DNA of 64,000 nt, taken from Candidatus Pantoea formicae (GTDB taxonomy: Bacteria > Pseudomonadota > Gammaproteobacteria > Enterobacterales > Enterobacteriaceae). Position numbers and translations under genes: made by a program. Of the stretch, positions 18,052-26,699 are shown in pieces. The DNA lies in the NCBI RefSeq assembly GCF_011752625.1, contig NZ_VWXD01000007.1, positions 124,001-188,000 on the forward strand, written 5' to 3'. Each line of letters opens with the position of its first letter. Within the stretch, counting starts at the first letter, position 1. The notes beneath the pieces were generated by a model, which had not been told where the DNA came from, did no database searches, and saw only the letters and a list, made by a program, of their open reading frames with translations.

Positions 18052-18876
18052 GTGAAAGTAAAAGCACAAGAAAGTCACCAGAGTGTGAGTGAGATCAAAG
18101 GCGCAGCGCAGGCGCAAGTCAGACAACGGCGCGATATCACCTTGGCTGAAACCGATTGGTTGGCCGAAGAGGTGCCCATCGCGCTGGTGTACAACGGTAT
18201 TTCTCATGTGGTGATGATGGCAACGCCCAATGATTTGGAGGCGTTTGCGCTCGGTTTCTCGCTCTCAGAGGGCATTATTGATAAGCCAGAAGAGATTTTC
18301 GGTATGGATGTGGTGCCGGGCTGCAACGGTATCGAAGTGCAAATCGAACTCTCCAGTCGTCGCTTTATGGCACTAAAAGAGCAGCGCCGCGCGATGGCGG
18401 GACGCACCGGCTGCGGCGTGTGTGGCGTGGAGCAACTCGACCAAATCGGCAAGCCGCTGCAACCTCTGCCGTTTACCCAAACCTTTGATCTGGCCAATCT
18501 CGATGCGGGTTTGGCACAACTGCGCGATTATCAGCCCATCGGCAATCTTACTGGATGCACGCACGCCGCGGCATGGATGTCGCTCCAGGGGGAATTACAG
18601 GGGGGGTGTGAAGATGTGGGCCGCCATGTGGCGCTGGATAAATTGCTCGGGCATCGCAGCCAGCAGCCGTGGCAGCAGGGTGCCGTGCTGGTCTCCAGCC
18701 GCGCCAGCTATGAAATGGTGCAGAAGTCGGCGATGTGCGGGGTGGAGATTCTGTTCGCGGTTTCGGCGGCGACGCAGCTTGCCGTGGAGGTTGCCGAGCG
18801 TTGCAATCTGACACTGGTGGGATTCAGTAAGCCAGGACGCGCCACGGTTTATAGCCATCCGCAGCGCTTGCGTTAA
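18052..18876 (+). CDS. fdhD: formate dehydrogenase sulfurtransferase FdhD
   Basis: This protein of about 274 residues transfers sulfur from IscS to the molybdenum cofactor of formate dehydrogenases. The catalytic cysteines are in GCGVCG, within the conserved AGRTGCGVCGVEQL. The stretches EEVPIALVYNGISHVVMMA and CEDVGRHVALDKLLG are typical of the family. No ATG is available; I prefer GTG 18052 with GAGG 8 bases upstream, while another GTG at 18025 would add 9 residues. It is divergent from the fdoGHI-fdhE operon whose product it matures. Confidence 0.93.
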   Translation: MKVKAQESHQSVSEIKGAAQAQVRQRRDITLAETDWLAEEVPIALVYNGISHVVMMATPNDLEAFALGFSLSEGIIDKPEEIFGMDVVPGCNGIEVQIELSSRRFMALKEQRRAMAGRTGCGVCGVEQLDQIGKPLQPLPFTQTFDLANLDAGLAQLRDYQPIGNLTGCTHAAAWMSLQGELQGGCEDVGRHVALDKLLGHRSQQPWQQGAVLVSSRASYEMVQKSAMCGVEILFAVSAATQLAVEVAERCNLTLVGFSKPGRATVYSHPQRLR

Positions 18877-19649
18877 ACCACCTGCACCTGTGGCAATGCT
18901 TGCTGTAACGCCGCCAGCGCGCCCGCTTTGGCGGGTCCGCTATCGCAGATTAGCAGATCCACTTCACTAATCGGCGCGTACAGGGTGCGACTTATTACGC
19001 CGAGCTTGCTGTGGTCAGCTAATAACAGGGTGCGATGGGCTTGCTGCACCATAGCGCGGGCAATCGCGGCTTCGTGTGGATGGAAACTGCTGGCACCGTT
19101 TTTTGCATCAATGCCGACTGGCGACAGCAAAGCGACATCGGCGCGGTAGCGATAAATTTCACCGACTGTCATCTCCCCCCGTGTTTGCTGTGCGCCCGCC
19201 ATCATCATACCGCCGAGTAAAATCACCTGATTATTCAGCGTGTCATGCTCTTCAGCAGCGCTCAATGCCAAAGCAGCCTGCAAACTGTTGGTGATGATGG
19301 TGAGGCCGGACATGGTGCGCAGCTCCTCAGCCAGCATAGTAGTGGTGGTGCCGGCATCGAGAAACAGCGTCTGGCCTGGCTGCAAATGCTGCGCTGCCGC
19401 TACAGCGATGGCGCGTTTTTCTCTCGCCTGCGCGTTGCGACGTACCTGTAACGGCGGCTCCGGCTGGCTATCCACTGCCACCAATCCCCCGTGTACGCGG
19501 CGTGCTAGACCCTGTGCTTCCAGTTCAATAATGTCACGCCGCGCCGTTTCCCGGGAAATACCCAACTCTTTAATGATGCGCTCGGTGCTGACCTGATGCT
19601 GCGTGGTCAGTAGGGCACGAATGCGGTGTAAGCGGGTTTCCTGCAGCAT
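18873..19649 (-). CDS. DeoR/GlpR-family transcriptional regulator
   Basis: This 258-residue protein has the N-terminal DeoR helix-turn-helix (STERIIKELGISRETARRDI) followed by the sugar-phosphate-sensing domain (FLDAGTTTTMLAEEL, NNQVILLGG). Such proteins are usually repressors released by a phosphorylated metabolite. It is transcribed away from a class III aminotransferase gene and the shared promoter region has tandem repeats, so it probably controls that gene. Its 3' end overlaps the fdhD end by 4 bases in a tail-to-tail arrangement. Confidence 0.92.
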   Translation of the reverse strand: MLQETRLHRIRALLTTQHQVSTERIIKELGISRETARRDIIELEAQGLARRVHGGLVAVDSQPEPPLQVRRNAQAREKRAIAVAAAQHLQPGQTLFLDAGTTTTMLAEELRTMSGLTIITNSLQAALALSAAEEHDTLNNQVILLGGMMMAGAQQTRGEMTVGEIYRYRADVALLSPVGIDAKNGASSFHPHEAAIARAMVQQAHRTLLLADHSKLGVISRTLYAPISEVDLLICDSGPAKAGALAALQQALPQVQVV

Positions 19650-19712
19650 GACTTTTCCCTGTGACGTAATGATCTGGGCCTAAGCTTACCTGAGTGTCAT
19701 CACGGCGTCATG

Positions 19713-19747
19713 TGTATTTGGTTGTATTTGTGTATTTGGTTGCATTT
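19713..19747. promoter_or_regulatory. tandem direct repeats, likely DeoR-family operator
   Basis: Two 17-base copies (TGTATTTGGTTGTATTT at 19713-19729 and TGTATTTGGTTGCATTT at 19731-19747) differ by one base and repeat every 18 bases; each contains shorter TGTATTT-type units. Tandem T-rich repeats are typical DeoR-family targets. They lie between the regulator start (19649) and the aminotransferase start (19823). Confidence 0.65.
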
Positions 19748-19822
19748 ATCAATAAAGCAGGCATGATATCTGCAAATGGTTATACATCATGCACCCCTTT
19801 CACCTTCGCAACGGGAGTTACC

Positions 19823-21163
19823 ATGGCTACACGTTCCACCATCATGGACACCAACAGTTTTCGTGCTGAGCACGCCGAGGGTCTGGATGCGGCAACCCGC
19901 CAGCTGACAGACAAGCGCAGCAAAGTGTTGGGCGAGTCATATCGCCTGTTTTATCGTAAACCGGTGCATCTGGTGCGCGGGGAAGGGCAGTATTTGTGGG
20001 ATGCCGCAGGCAACAAATATCTGGATGTGTATAACAACGTGGCGAGCATTGGTCACTGCCATCCGGCGGTGATTGAAGCGGTGAATCAGCAGATGAAAAT
20101 GCTGAATACCCACACCCGTTACCTGCATGAACGTATTCTGGATTACACCGAAGAGCTGCTGGCAACCACGCCAGACGCCATCGACCGTGCCATGTATATG
20201 TGTACCGGGTCGGAAGCTAACGATTTGGCGATTCGTGTGGCGCGCGCCTACAGCGGCGGTACCGGGATTATTGTGTCGCAGGAGGCCTATCACGGCACCA
20301 GCGATCTCACCTCCGGCGTCTCACCAGCACTGGGTAGCGGCCAGCCACTGGCGGCCACCACGCGCCTGGTTTCACCGCCCGATGCCTACCGCGTCAATGC
20401 GCCTGATCTCGGCGAATGGTTTGCCAACGAAATCCAGAAACAGATCGATGACATGAAAGCGCACGGCATCAAGTTTGCAGGCTTCCTCGCGGATTCAATC
20501 TTCTCTTCTGACGGTGTGTTACCGAACCCTCGGGGCTTCCTGCAAAAAGCAGTGGATGTGGTGCACGCCAACGGCGGTATTTTTATTGCTGATGAAGTGC
20601 AGCCAGGTTTTGGCCGAACCGGCGATGCCTTCTGGGGCTTTGCACGTCACGGCGTGGTGCCAGACCTCGTCACCACGGGTAAACCCATGGGCAACGGTAT
20701 TCCGGTTTCTGGTCTGCTGGCGAAAAGTCATGTGCTGGCCGCGTTCAGCGATGATATCCCTTACTTCAACACTTTCGGGGGTAATCCCGTGGCGATGGCG
20801 GCCGCCCAAGCGGTGTTGACCGTCATTAAAGAAGAGGGCTTACAGGAGCACAGCCGCATGGTGGGTGCCAAGCTACTTGCAGAGTTGCTGAAGTTGATGG
20901 ATCGCCATGACAGCATCGGCGATGTCCGTGGCGCGGGTCTGTTTATTGGTTTTGAGTTGGTGCAAGACCGTGATAGCAAAACGCCAGACAAAGCGCTGGC
21001 GCTGGACCTCACTGAGAAGCTGCGCGATCACCACGTTTTGACATCCGTGGCAGGGCCGTATGGCAACGTGCTGAAACTGCGTCCGCCGTTGGCGTTCCAG
21101 GAAGCAGACATCGACTGGCTGGTGGGCGCGTTGGACAAGTCACTGACCGAATTGGGTCGCTAA
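19823..21163 (+). CDS. class III PLP-dependent aminotransferase
   Basis: This 446-residue protein has the class III fold: YLDVYNNVASIGHCHP near the N-terminus, the cofactor-binding FIADEVQPGFGRTG and the Schiff-base lysine in TTGKPMGNGIP. The NVASIGHCHP and NTHTRYLHE segments recall the AGXT2/ethanolamine-phosphate phospho-lyase subgroup, so it may be an amine transaminase or a phospho-lyase. I chose ATG 19823, which has CGGGAG just upstream; earlier in-frame codons run through the operator repeats. It is divergent from the DeoR regulator. Confidence 0.88.
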   Translation: MATRSTIMDTNSFRAEHAEGLDAATRQLTDKRSKVLGESYRLFYRKPVHLVRGEGQYLWDAAGNKYLDVYNNVASIGHCHPAVIEAVNQQMKMLNTHTRYLHERILDYTEELLATTPDAIDRAMYMCTGSEANDLAIRVARAYSGGTGIIVSQEAYHGTSDLTSGVSPALGSGQPLAATTRLVSPPDAYRVNAPDLGEWFANEIQKQIDDMKAHGIKFAGFLADSIFSSDGVLPNPRGFLQKAVDVVHANGGIFIADEVQPGFGRTGDAFWGFARHGVVPDLVTTGKPMGNGIPVSGLLAKSHVLAAFSDDIPYFNTFGGNPVAMAAAQAVLTVIKEEGLQEHSRMVGAKLLAELLKLMDRHDSIGDVRGAGLFIGFELVQDRDSKTPDKALALDLTEKLRDHHVLTSVAGPYGNVLKLRPPLAFQEADIDWLVGALDKSLTELGR

Positions 21164-21191
21164 AATACCGCAGCGGTATCAGGATGATGAT

Positions 21192-21217
21192 CCGGGTCGC
21201 CATCAATGGCGACCCGG
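21192..21217 (+). terminator. stable hairpin after the aminotransferase gene
   Basis: CCGGGTCGCCA (21192-21202) pairs perfectly with TGGCGACCCGG (21207-21217) around a TCAA loop, 28 bases after the stop. There is no T-run, so it may stabilise the mRNA 3' end or be an imperfect terminator. Confidence 0.5.
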
Positions 21218-21319
21218 CATACACAAGGTGTAACCCTGCGTGCGGTGCTTTTCCCAGATTCATCAAATCCTTATCATTACTAAGGCATTGATAACCCTTT
21301 TCCCGATCATGATTTTAAC

Positions 21320-21325
21320 TATAAT
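21320..21325 (+). promoter_or_regulatory. probable -10 box of sodA
   Basis: A perfect TATAAT lies 67 bases upstream of the sodA start in an AT-rich region. A convincing -35 at 17 bases is not visible, which would fit an activator-dependent promoter such as those controlled by SoxS in enterobacterial sodA, but no activator site was verified. Confidence 0.45.
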
Positions 21326-21391
21326 GATCCGACTGCTTACGCGGCACCCTGTAAAGGTGATGCTGTAAAACACTAAATGGAGAGGAAGAAC

Positions 21392-22009
21392 ATGAGTTAT
21401 TCACTGCCATCCCTGCCTTACGCATACGACGCACTGGAACCACACTTCGACAAGCAGACGATGGAAATCCATCACTCTAAACACCACCAGGCTTACGTCA
21501 ACAACGCTAACGCAGCGCTGGAAGGTACCGAATTCGCTAACCTGCCGGTTGAAGAACTGATCGCTAAATTGGATCAGCTGCCAGCAGACAAAAAAGGTCC
21601 ACTGCGTAACAACGCAGGCGGCCACGCTAACCACAGCTTCTTCTGGAAAGGCCTGAAACTGGGCACCAGCCTGCAAGGCGAACTGAAAGCAGCCATCGAA
21701 AAAGATTTCGGCAGCGTTGAAGCTTTCCAGGCTGAGTTTGAGAAAGCTGCTACCACCCGTTTCGGTTCAGGCTGGGCGTGGCTGGTGAAAAAAGGCGACA
21801 AGCTGGCTGTGGTTTCTACTGCTAACCAGGATAGCCCACTGATGGGCGAAGCCATCTCTGGCGCATCTGGTGAGCCAATCATCGGTCTGGATGTGTGGGA
21901 ACACGCATACTACCTGAAGTATCAGAACAAACGTCCTGATTACATTAAAGCGTTTTGGAACGTGGTGAACTGGGACGAAGCAGCTGCACGCTTCGCTGCT
22001 GCTAAGTAA
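21392..22009 (+). CDS. sodA: superoxide dismutase, manganese type
   Basis: This 205-residue protein starts MSYSLPSLPYAYDALEPHFD, as in E. coli SodA. The metal ligands can be placed at His27 (MEIHHSKHH), the His of NHSFFW, and the Asp and His of DVWEHAYY. It dismutates superoxide to hydrogen peroxide and oxygen in the cytosol. AGAGGAAG precedes the ATG. Codon use is strongly biased, as expected for a highly expressed gene. Confidence 0.97.
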   Translation: MSYSLPSLPYAYDALEPHFDKQTMEIHHSKHHQAYVNNANAALEGTEFANLPVEELIAKLDQLPADKKGPLRNNAGGHANHSFFWKGLKLGTSLQGELKAAIEKDFGSVEAFQAEFEKAATTRFGSGWAWLVKKGDKLAVVSTANQDSPLMGEAISGASGEPIIGLDVWEHAYYLKYQNKRPDYIKAFWNVVNWDEAAARFAAAK

Positions 22010-22069
22010 GTTCTGGATAACGTCCACTGATAGCTGGAACTCCTAAGTGCCAGTTAGCATAAAAATATC

Positions 22070-22107
22070 AACACCCTGCTGGCGCTGAGCGAACAGGGTG
22101 TTTTTTT
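22070..22107 (+). terminator. Rho-independent terminator of sodA
   Basis: AACACCCTG (22070-22078) pairs with CAGGGTGTT (22094-22102) and is followed by a run of T. Confidence 0.92.
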
Positions 22108-22274
22108 ATATCTGAACCATGAGCAAAATACAGCGAGGATGTTTTATTAAAAAATGTCTATTTAAATTATTAAGTTGTTTTTGTGAGAGCCCGCCATTTT
22201 TTAAAGTATTAACCAAAATAAATAATTCCTTGTTGATATGGTAACCCTTGTCAACCAACAGGGAGGTTCGCAGC

Positions 22275-22772
22275 ATGCCAATTGAAGGGAAATTTACGGT
22301 CAATGATGCACATTGGTCGCCATTGAAGATCTTAGGCATTGGGGAGTTTATAGCTTTTTCTGGTCAAGGAAGTTACAGAAATCATGGAGGCTGTGCTCAT
22401 ATTCCTGGCCAGGGGCCGATTCCACCGGGTAAATATTGGGTTGTTGATTGAGCCATGGGCGGCAAGTTGAACCAGTTGAAGAATTACGTTAAGGACTTAT
22501 GGACGGGGAACGACCACTCAGAATGGTTTGCTTTATACCGCGATGATAATCAAATCGACGATTATACGTGGATTAAAGGCGTCGAAAGAGGCCAATTTCG
22601 CTTGCATCCTGGAAGTATTTCAGAAGGTTGTATAACATTGCCTCACTACGTTGATTTTCAACGGATAAGGCAAGGGTTATTACGAACAAACAAGATCTGG
22701 GTACCGGGCATGGCTGGATTAAAATCTTACGGGACAATTGAGGTGGTGGCCAATGGCACAACTTGCCCGTAA
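22275..22772 (+). pseudogene. Tlde1-like (DUF2778) type VI effector interrupted by one in-frame stop
   Basis: Two consecutive same-frame segments (22275-22451 and 22455-22772) read as one 165-residue DUF2778 protein broken only by TGA at codon 59. Family marks are GQGSYRNHGGCAHIPGQGPI, PPGKYWVVD just before the stop, WFALYRDD and the L,D-transpeptidase-like catalytic HPGSISEGCITLP with its His and Cys. In relatives the residue after this D is usually Arg, so a CGA to TGA change would explain the stop. Tlde1 toxins attack peptidoglycan precursors in the periplasm of rivals. GGGAGG precedes the start. The 3' end overlaps the next gene. The region is AT-rich and looks acquired. The second half has its own ATG at 22455 but would lack the N-terminal part. 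Confidence 0.72.
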
Positions 22773-23253
22773 AGCCCTTTTAATGATATTTAGCTTGGTA
22801 GTATCGGGTGTTTTATGTTTACAACAGCCTGTAAATGAATTGATTCACCGACTAGTCTGGAACCATGTAAGTCATAATATTGCTAATCAACTCACCCTCT
22901 CCATTGATGGACGTGCAGATCCGGAGCCTTATGACTCATTGATATTTTATCTGACTACTTACGTTTTTTTTATATTAAGTGTTATGTTTTATGGTTTTTT
23001 TAAATTTATATTATTTGAAAGTAAAAAAAAGAGCATAAGCTCGGCATTATTGGATTTATTAGTGAACATTGGGAAAACGGTGTTCGTGCTGACAACCCTC
23101 TTGGGTACTATCTACCTTATTCCCTCCGAGATTGGAGAAGGTTCACAGCACACGAGCTTAATCATGGCAGTATTGCTGCTTATATCAGCATTAGCAACCT
23201 TCACCCTGTACCAGCTATTACGATTGCTTTTCAAGCGCCTTGGGTGGGCTTGA
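22753..23253 (+). CDS. small four-helix membrane protein, candidate immunity protein
   Basis: This 166-residue protein has hydrophobic segments near residues 8-23, 63-88, 101-126 and 135-158. A polar loop (residues about 28-62) is likely periplasmic. It starts at ATG 22753 and overlaps the Tlde1-like frame by 20 bases, the usual effector-immunity arrangement. I do not recognise its family; the immunity role is inferred from position and membrane location, which suits a toxin acting in the periplasm. Low GC content matches the interrupted effector, suggesting they arrived together. The gene is intact even though the toxin is broken. Confidence 0.6.
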   Translation: MAQLARKALLMIFSLVVSGVLCLQQPVNELIHRLVWNHVSHNIANQLTLSIDGRADPEPYDSLIFYLTTYVFFILSVMFYGFFKFILFESKKKSISSALLDLLVNIGKTVFVLTTLLGTIYLIPSEIGEGSQHTSLIMAVLLLISALATFTLYQLLRLLFKRLGWA

Positions 23254-23378
23254 TCCATCCTATCTTTAAACAAAAAATAAACGAAAATTTGTTACGGCGA
23301 TCTTTTGGTCTCCATTAACTCGCCGTTGATAATTTGGGTCATATAGTTCTGTCTGTTCTCACGTAAAGAAATATAATT

Positions 23379-24365
23379 ATGTCTACGATTACACATTCCG
23401 AGCCGAAAAATATTGCTTCGGCAGCGCTGTTTTTGCCTTTAGTTAGTGGTAAGTATCGTCCTAATAAGTTGTGGGATAGCCAAGTTTTTCGCCTTAAATT
23501 TGCCTTAAGGTCTCTGGTTTTTCCTGCAACTACCTTTAATTATCTCAACCAGCTATCACAACTGTCTTTTTTATCAGAGTTGATTAAGAGCCAAGGATTA
23601 TTGCCTGCAAAGCCGCACCGTCCCTATTTATCTGCCAAGATGAGTGTGGCACAGCGAGCACAAGCGATTCTTGATCACTATCAACTGATAGATCAGCTTG
23701 ATAACCCGACGCTTCGTCAATTACTGCTTAGCTCTGCAAGTAATTTGCTCGCCAGTTTTACGGGCAAGAATAATGAGCAGTTTGCTATATTGTGCAGTTC
23801 CGGTTTTTACGACCGTGAAGGTGAAGTCACGTTGGTATTGCGTTATCAAGACGTCACTATAGCCTCGCTCTCTTTTTCCATTATTCAGGAAAAAGGCAAG
23901 CGCACATTATTGATTGGTGGATTGCAGGGACCGCGTAAACACATCTCTAACGATGTGATCCGCGATGCGACTAAAGCTGCACATGGCCTCTTCCCAAAAC
24001 GTTTGTTGATGGAAGCGGTATTTATTCTGGCGCAGCAGTGTGGTGTGCAAACGATAACTGCGGTGGGGGATACCACGCACGTCTTCCGCAGCCTGCGCTA
24101 TCGCCACAGTAAAGGTGATAAGTTCTTTGCCAGTTACAGCGAGTTTTGGTTGTCGCTGGGCGGAGAAGCACGAGCCGATGAACTGTTTACGTTGCCGCTA
24201 CAGATGGAAAGGAAAGCGCTGGAAGAGATTGCCAGCAAGAAACGTGCGGAATATCGCCGTCGCTATGCACTGCTGGATGCGCTAAACACCCAAGTGCTAC
24301 AGGCAGCAGGGATTGAACCCGTGACGGAGGAGAGCGCAGAACGCGACGTATCACACGCCGCGTAA
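23379..24365 (+). CDS. VirK/YbjX family protein (DUF535)
   Basis: This 328-residue protein resembles the VirK/YbjX family, seen in segments such as LIGGLQGPRKH, DATKAAHGLFPKRLLMEAVF and YRHSKGDKFFASYSEFW. Family members are linked to envelope integrity, virulence and resistance to cationic peptides in Salmonella and Shigella; the biochemical activity is unknown. The 5' half is AT-richer than the 3' half. It follows the candidate immunity gene by 125 bases and is convergent with yibL, so it may be transcribed on its own. Confidence 0.85.
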   Translation: MSTITHSEPKNIASAALFLPLVSGKYRPNKLWDSQVFRLKFALRSLVFPATTFNYLNQLSQLSFLSELIKSQGLLPAKPHRPYLSAKMSVAQRAQAILDHYQLIDQLDNPTLRQLLLSSASNLLASFTGKNNEQFAILCSSGFYDREGEVTLVLRYQDVTIASLSFSIIQEKGKRTLLIGGLQGPRKHISNDVIRDATKAAHGLFPKRLLMEAVFILAQQCGVQTITAVGDTTHVFRSLRYRHSKGDKFFASYSEFWLSLGGEARADELFTLPLQMERKALEEIASKKRAEYRRRYALLDALNTQVLQAAGIEPVTEESAERDVSHAA

Positions 24366-24372
24366 AGGCTTA

Positions 24373-24735
24373 TCAGAACGGCTGCTTCGCGTAGCCGGTC
24401 ATCACCTTCAAACCCATCTCACGTCCGAGCGCGGTCATTGGATGCACCACCACCAAGCCGCGCACGCTCTTCTTAAATGCGCCCATGTTGGCTTGTTCTT
24501 TCTTGGTGATCTCACGGCTGAAGCCCAGTTTTTGCAACTGTTGCGCTTCTTTGCTCAGCTTTTCGTCGCGTACGCTACGCAGACGTTCGATTTCCTGCAC
24601 CAGCTTCTCTTTTTCACGCAGCAGCTCGCCGAGTTTTTCGGCATCGCCAGATTCAAGCAGCTGGGGTTCTTTGCGATTCAATGCGTCCAGTTGGTCACTG
24701 AGCAGTTTGATCTCGGCTTTTTCTTGTTCTTTCAT
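24373..24735 (-). CDS. yibL: YibL family ribosome-associated protein
   Basis: This 120-residue, highly charged helical protein (MKEQEKAEIKLLSDQLDALN, then a long coiled-coil-like region) has the length and sequence of E. coli YibL, which copurifies with ribosomes. The ATG at 24735 is chosen because it matches YibL and leaves no homology in the upstream extension. In E. coli it also sits beside mtlR, so the neighbourhood supports the call. Confidence 0.93.
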   Translation of the reverse strand: MKEQEKAEIKLLSDQLDALNRKEPQLLESGDAEKLGELLREKEKLVQEIERLRSVRDEKLSKEAQQLQKLGFSREITKKEQANMGAFKKSVRGLVVVHPMTALGREMGLKVMTGYAKQPF

Positions 24736-24847
24736 CAGGGGAAACTCGTTAAGGAAAACAGGCAAAGGATACATCAAATTGGGGCACATTTGCAGCAGAG
24801 TGGGGATTTGCGATGCGGCGAAGTGTAAGGGCGCAGTGCACAGGCCC

Positions 24848-25393
24848 TTAAATCGCGGGCTTCTTAAATGCCTGCTTGTGCGAGATACGCGATATCAGTT
24901 CGGTCAGTGAGAGCACCATGGTGGAACGGACCATTTGCAGATAGCGCTGTTGTTGCATACTGCGCAACGCATCATCATCACGGGTGAAATCCGGTTGTGG
25001 CGGCCAGGCAACCACGCAATGCAATTCACCGAACGGGCCCAGGATCTCATCGTCAGTAAAACGATAATCGTTGGTATCGTGATTTAACTCTTCACGCAGC
25101 GCCAGCAACAGCTCGCAGTCTTCGTATTCATGACGATTAATCACACCCAAACCGTAAATAAGCTTCAGGCGTACTGAGAGCTCACCCAGTGGGCCATCGC
25201 CTAGCAACAAGGGTTCAACCGCATACTTCACGGCATAGTCGTCTTTGCGGAAAACCTGTAACACCAGCAGGTTCACCGCTTCGGCAAGTAACTCAACGGC
25301 GGCGATCAGGAAGCTTCTCACCGATCGACCGGCGTTCAGGCGCTCAAGCACCCGGTTTTCAAAAGCTTGCTTCTCTTCCATTATTGCCTGCAT
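24848..25393 (-). CDS. mtlR: mannitol operon repressor MtlR
   Basis: This 181-residue all-helical protein matches MtlR of enterobacteria (for example LLGDGPLGELSVRLKLIYGLGV). MtlR lowers mannitol operon expression. It has no classical DNA-binding motif and may act as a cofactor. It is the last gene of mtlA-mtlD-mtlR and follows mtlD after a strong hairpin. Confidence 0.96.
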   Translation of the reverse strand: MQAIMEEKQAFENRVLERLNAGRSVRSFLIAAVELLAEAVNLLVLQVFRKDDYAVKYAVEPLLLGDGPLGELSVRLKLIYGLGVINRHEYEDCELLLALREELNHDTNDYRFTDDEILGPFGELHCVVAWPPQPDFTRDDDALRSMQQQRYLQMVRSTMVLSLTELISRISHKQAFKKPAI

Positions 25394-25410
25394 CGTTCAG
25401 ATACCGCCGA

Positions 25411-25434
25411 CGGGCACGGAAAATGCCGTGCCCG
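25411..25434 (-). terminator. hairpin between mtlD and mtlR
   Basis: CGGGCACGG (25411-25419) pairs perfectly with CCGTGCCCG (25426-25434). No T-run follows on either strand, so it probably stabilises the upstream mRNA or reduces readthrough into mtlR rather than ending transcription fully. Confidence 0.55.
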
Positions 25435-25457
25435 AGTGTGCTATTAAAGGGCGCGCA

Positions 25458-26606
25458 TTATGCCATAGCGTTGTAAGCACTCACCACTGAGGTGACCACT
25501 TCGCTATTGGCTTCCAGCCCTGAGATCTCCGCCAGCGTGTCCTGTGGCCCTTTTTCAGCCAGCAGTGTGGCCAGTTCTTGTGCCTGTGGGTCGGCTTCGC
25601 TGCGATAGTGCATCGCGGCTGCAATCCCCTGCACCAGATTGGTGTGTGGCAGCTGGTATTCAAGGGTACCCAGCGTAGGTTTGATCAGACGGTCGCCTGC
25701 GCTCAGTTTACGCAACGGCTGGCGGCCAACACGCTCCACATCATCCTTCAGGTAAGGATTTTCAAAACGAGTGAGGATTTTCTGGATGTAAGCAGCGTGC
25801 TTGTCGGCATCAAAGCCGTAGCGCTTGATCAGTACTGCGCCGCTCTCCTGCATCGCACCCTGTACCACTGCACGCACCTTCTCATCCAGAATGGCATCAC
25901 GGATGGTGGCGTGGCCGGCTAACTGACCAAGATACGCGGTGATGGCATGGCCGGTGTTCAGCGTGAAGAGTTTGCGCTCCACAAACGCCATCAGGTTGTC
26001 AGTCAGCTCCATGCCGGGAATGTTCGGCAATTCACCTTTGAACTGGGTTTTGTCTACAATCCACTCGCTGAAGGTTTCAACGGTCACTTCCAGCGGATCG
26101 TTGCTACCGGCTTCGGACGGCGGCACGATGCGATCTACAGCAGAGTCAACGAAGCCAACGTGCTCTTCAACCCACGCGTGATACTGCTCTGGTAGCGCTT
26201 TCAGCACATGCTGTTTCAGCTGGCTGGTGCCGCGCACCATGTTTTCACAAGCAATGATGTTCAGCGGACGGACATTACCGCTATCACTGCGTTTGGCCAG
26301 ACCCTTCGCGACACCGCCTGCAATGCGCTCCAGAATTTGTGGACCAACCGCCGTGGTAACGATATCAACCTCAGCAATCAGCGTGACGATATCGTCGCTG
26401 GTGCTGTTGACTGCACTCACACCTTTAACAATTTCAACTTTTGCCTGCTCGCCAACCACGTGAACCGGATACTCATGACGGGCGTTAAGGGCATCAAGAA
26501 CCACCTGATTCACATCCGCGAACACCAGTTCGATACCGGCATCTGCCAGCAACTTACCAATAAAACCGCGGCCGATGTTACCTGCTCCAAAATGTAACGC
26601 TTTCAT
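25458..26606 (-). CDS. mtlD: mannitol-1-phosphate 5-dehydrogenase
   Basis: This 382-residue NAD-dependent enzyme converts mannitol 1-phosphate to fructose 6-phosphate. It begins MKALHFGAGNIGRGFIGKLL, with the GAGNIGRG nucleotide-binding motif, and has the polyol dehydrogenase active-site segment KLFTLNTGHAITAYLG. The start at 26606 matches the E. coli length. It is cotranscribed with mtlA. Confidence 0.98.
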   Translation of the reverse strand: MKALHFGAGNIGRGFIGKLLADAGIELVFADVNQVVLDALNARHEYPVHVVGEQAKVEIVKGVSAVNSTSDDIVTLIAEVDIVTTAVGPQILERIAGGVAKGLAKRSDSGNVRPLNIIACENMVRGTSQLKQHVLKALPEQYHAWVEEHVGFVDSAVDRIVPPSEAGSNDPLEVTVETFSEWIVDKTQFKGELPNIPGMELTDNLMAFVERKLFTLNTGHAITAYLGQLAGHATIRDAILDEKVRAVVQGAMQESGAVLIKRYGFDADKHAAYIQKILTRFENPYLKDDVERVGRQPLRKLSAGDRLIKPTLGTLEYQLPHTNLVQGIAAAMHYRSEADPQAQELATLLAEKGPQDTLAEISGLEANSEVVTSVVSAYNAMA

Positions 26607-26633
26607 AAAGTTGACCCATATCAAATGACGAAA

Positions 26634-26679
26634 GGGCGGGCAAATCCGCCCCGGATAAGTGGGACGGGCTTGCCCGCCC
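26634..26679 (-). repeat. long hairpin between mtlA and mtlD
   Basis: GGGCGGGCAA (26634-26643) pairs perfectly with TTGCCCGCCC (26670-26679). In the leftward mRNA this forms a GC-rich stem in the 93-base gap and could protect the upstream mtlA message from decay. Confidence 0.6.
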
Positions 26680-26699
26680 CAGGGAAGTTAAAACGCGAT

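Noticed and set aside
22449..22451. The TGA in the Tlde1-like gene as a selenocysteine codon
   Set aside because: No SECIS-like hairpin follows at the right distance, and the position is expected to be Arg in the family rather than Cys.
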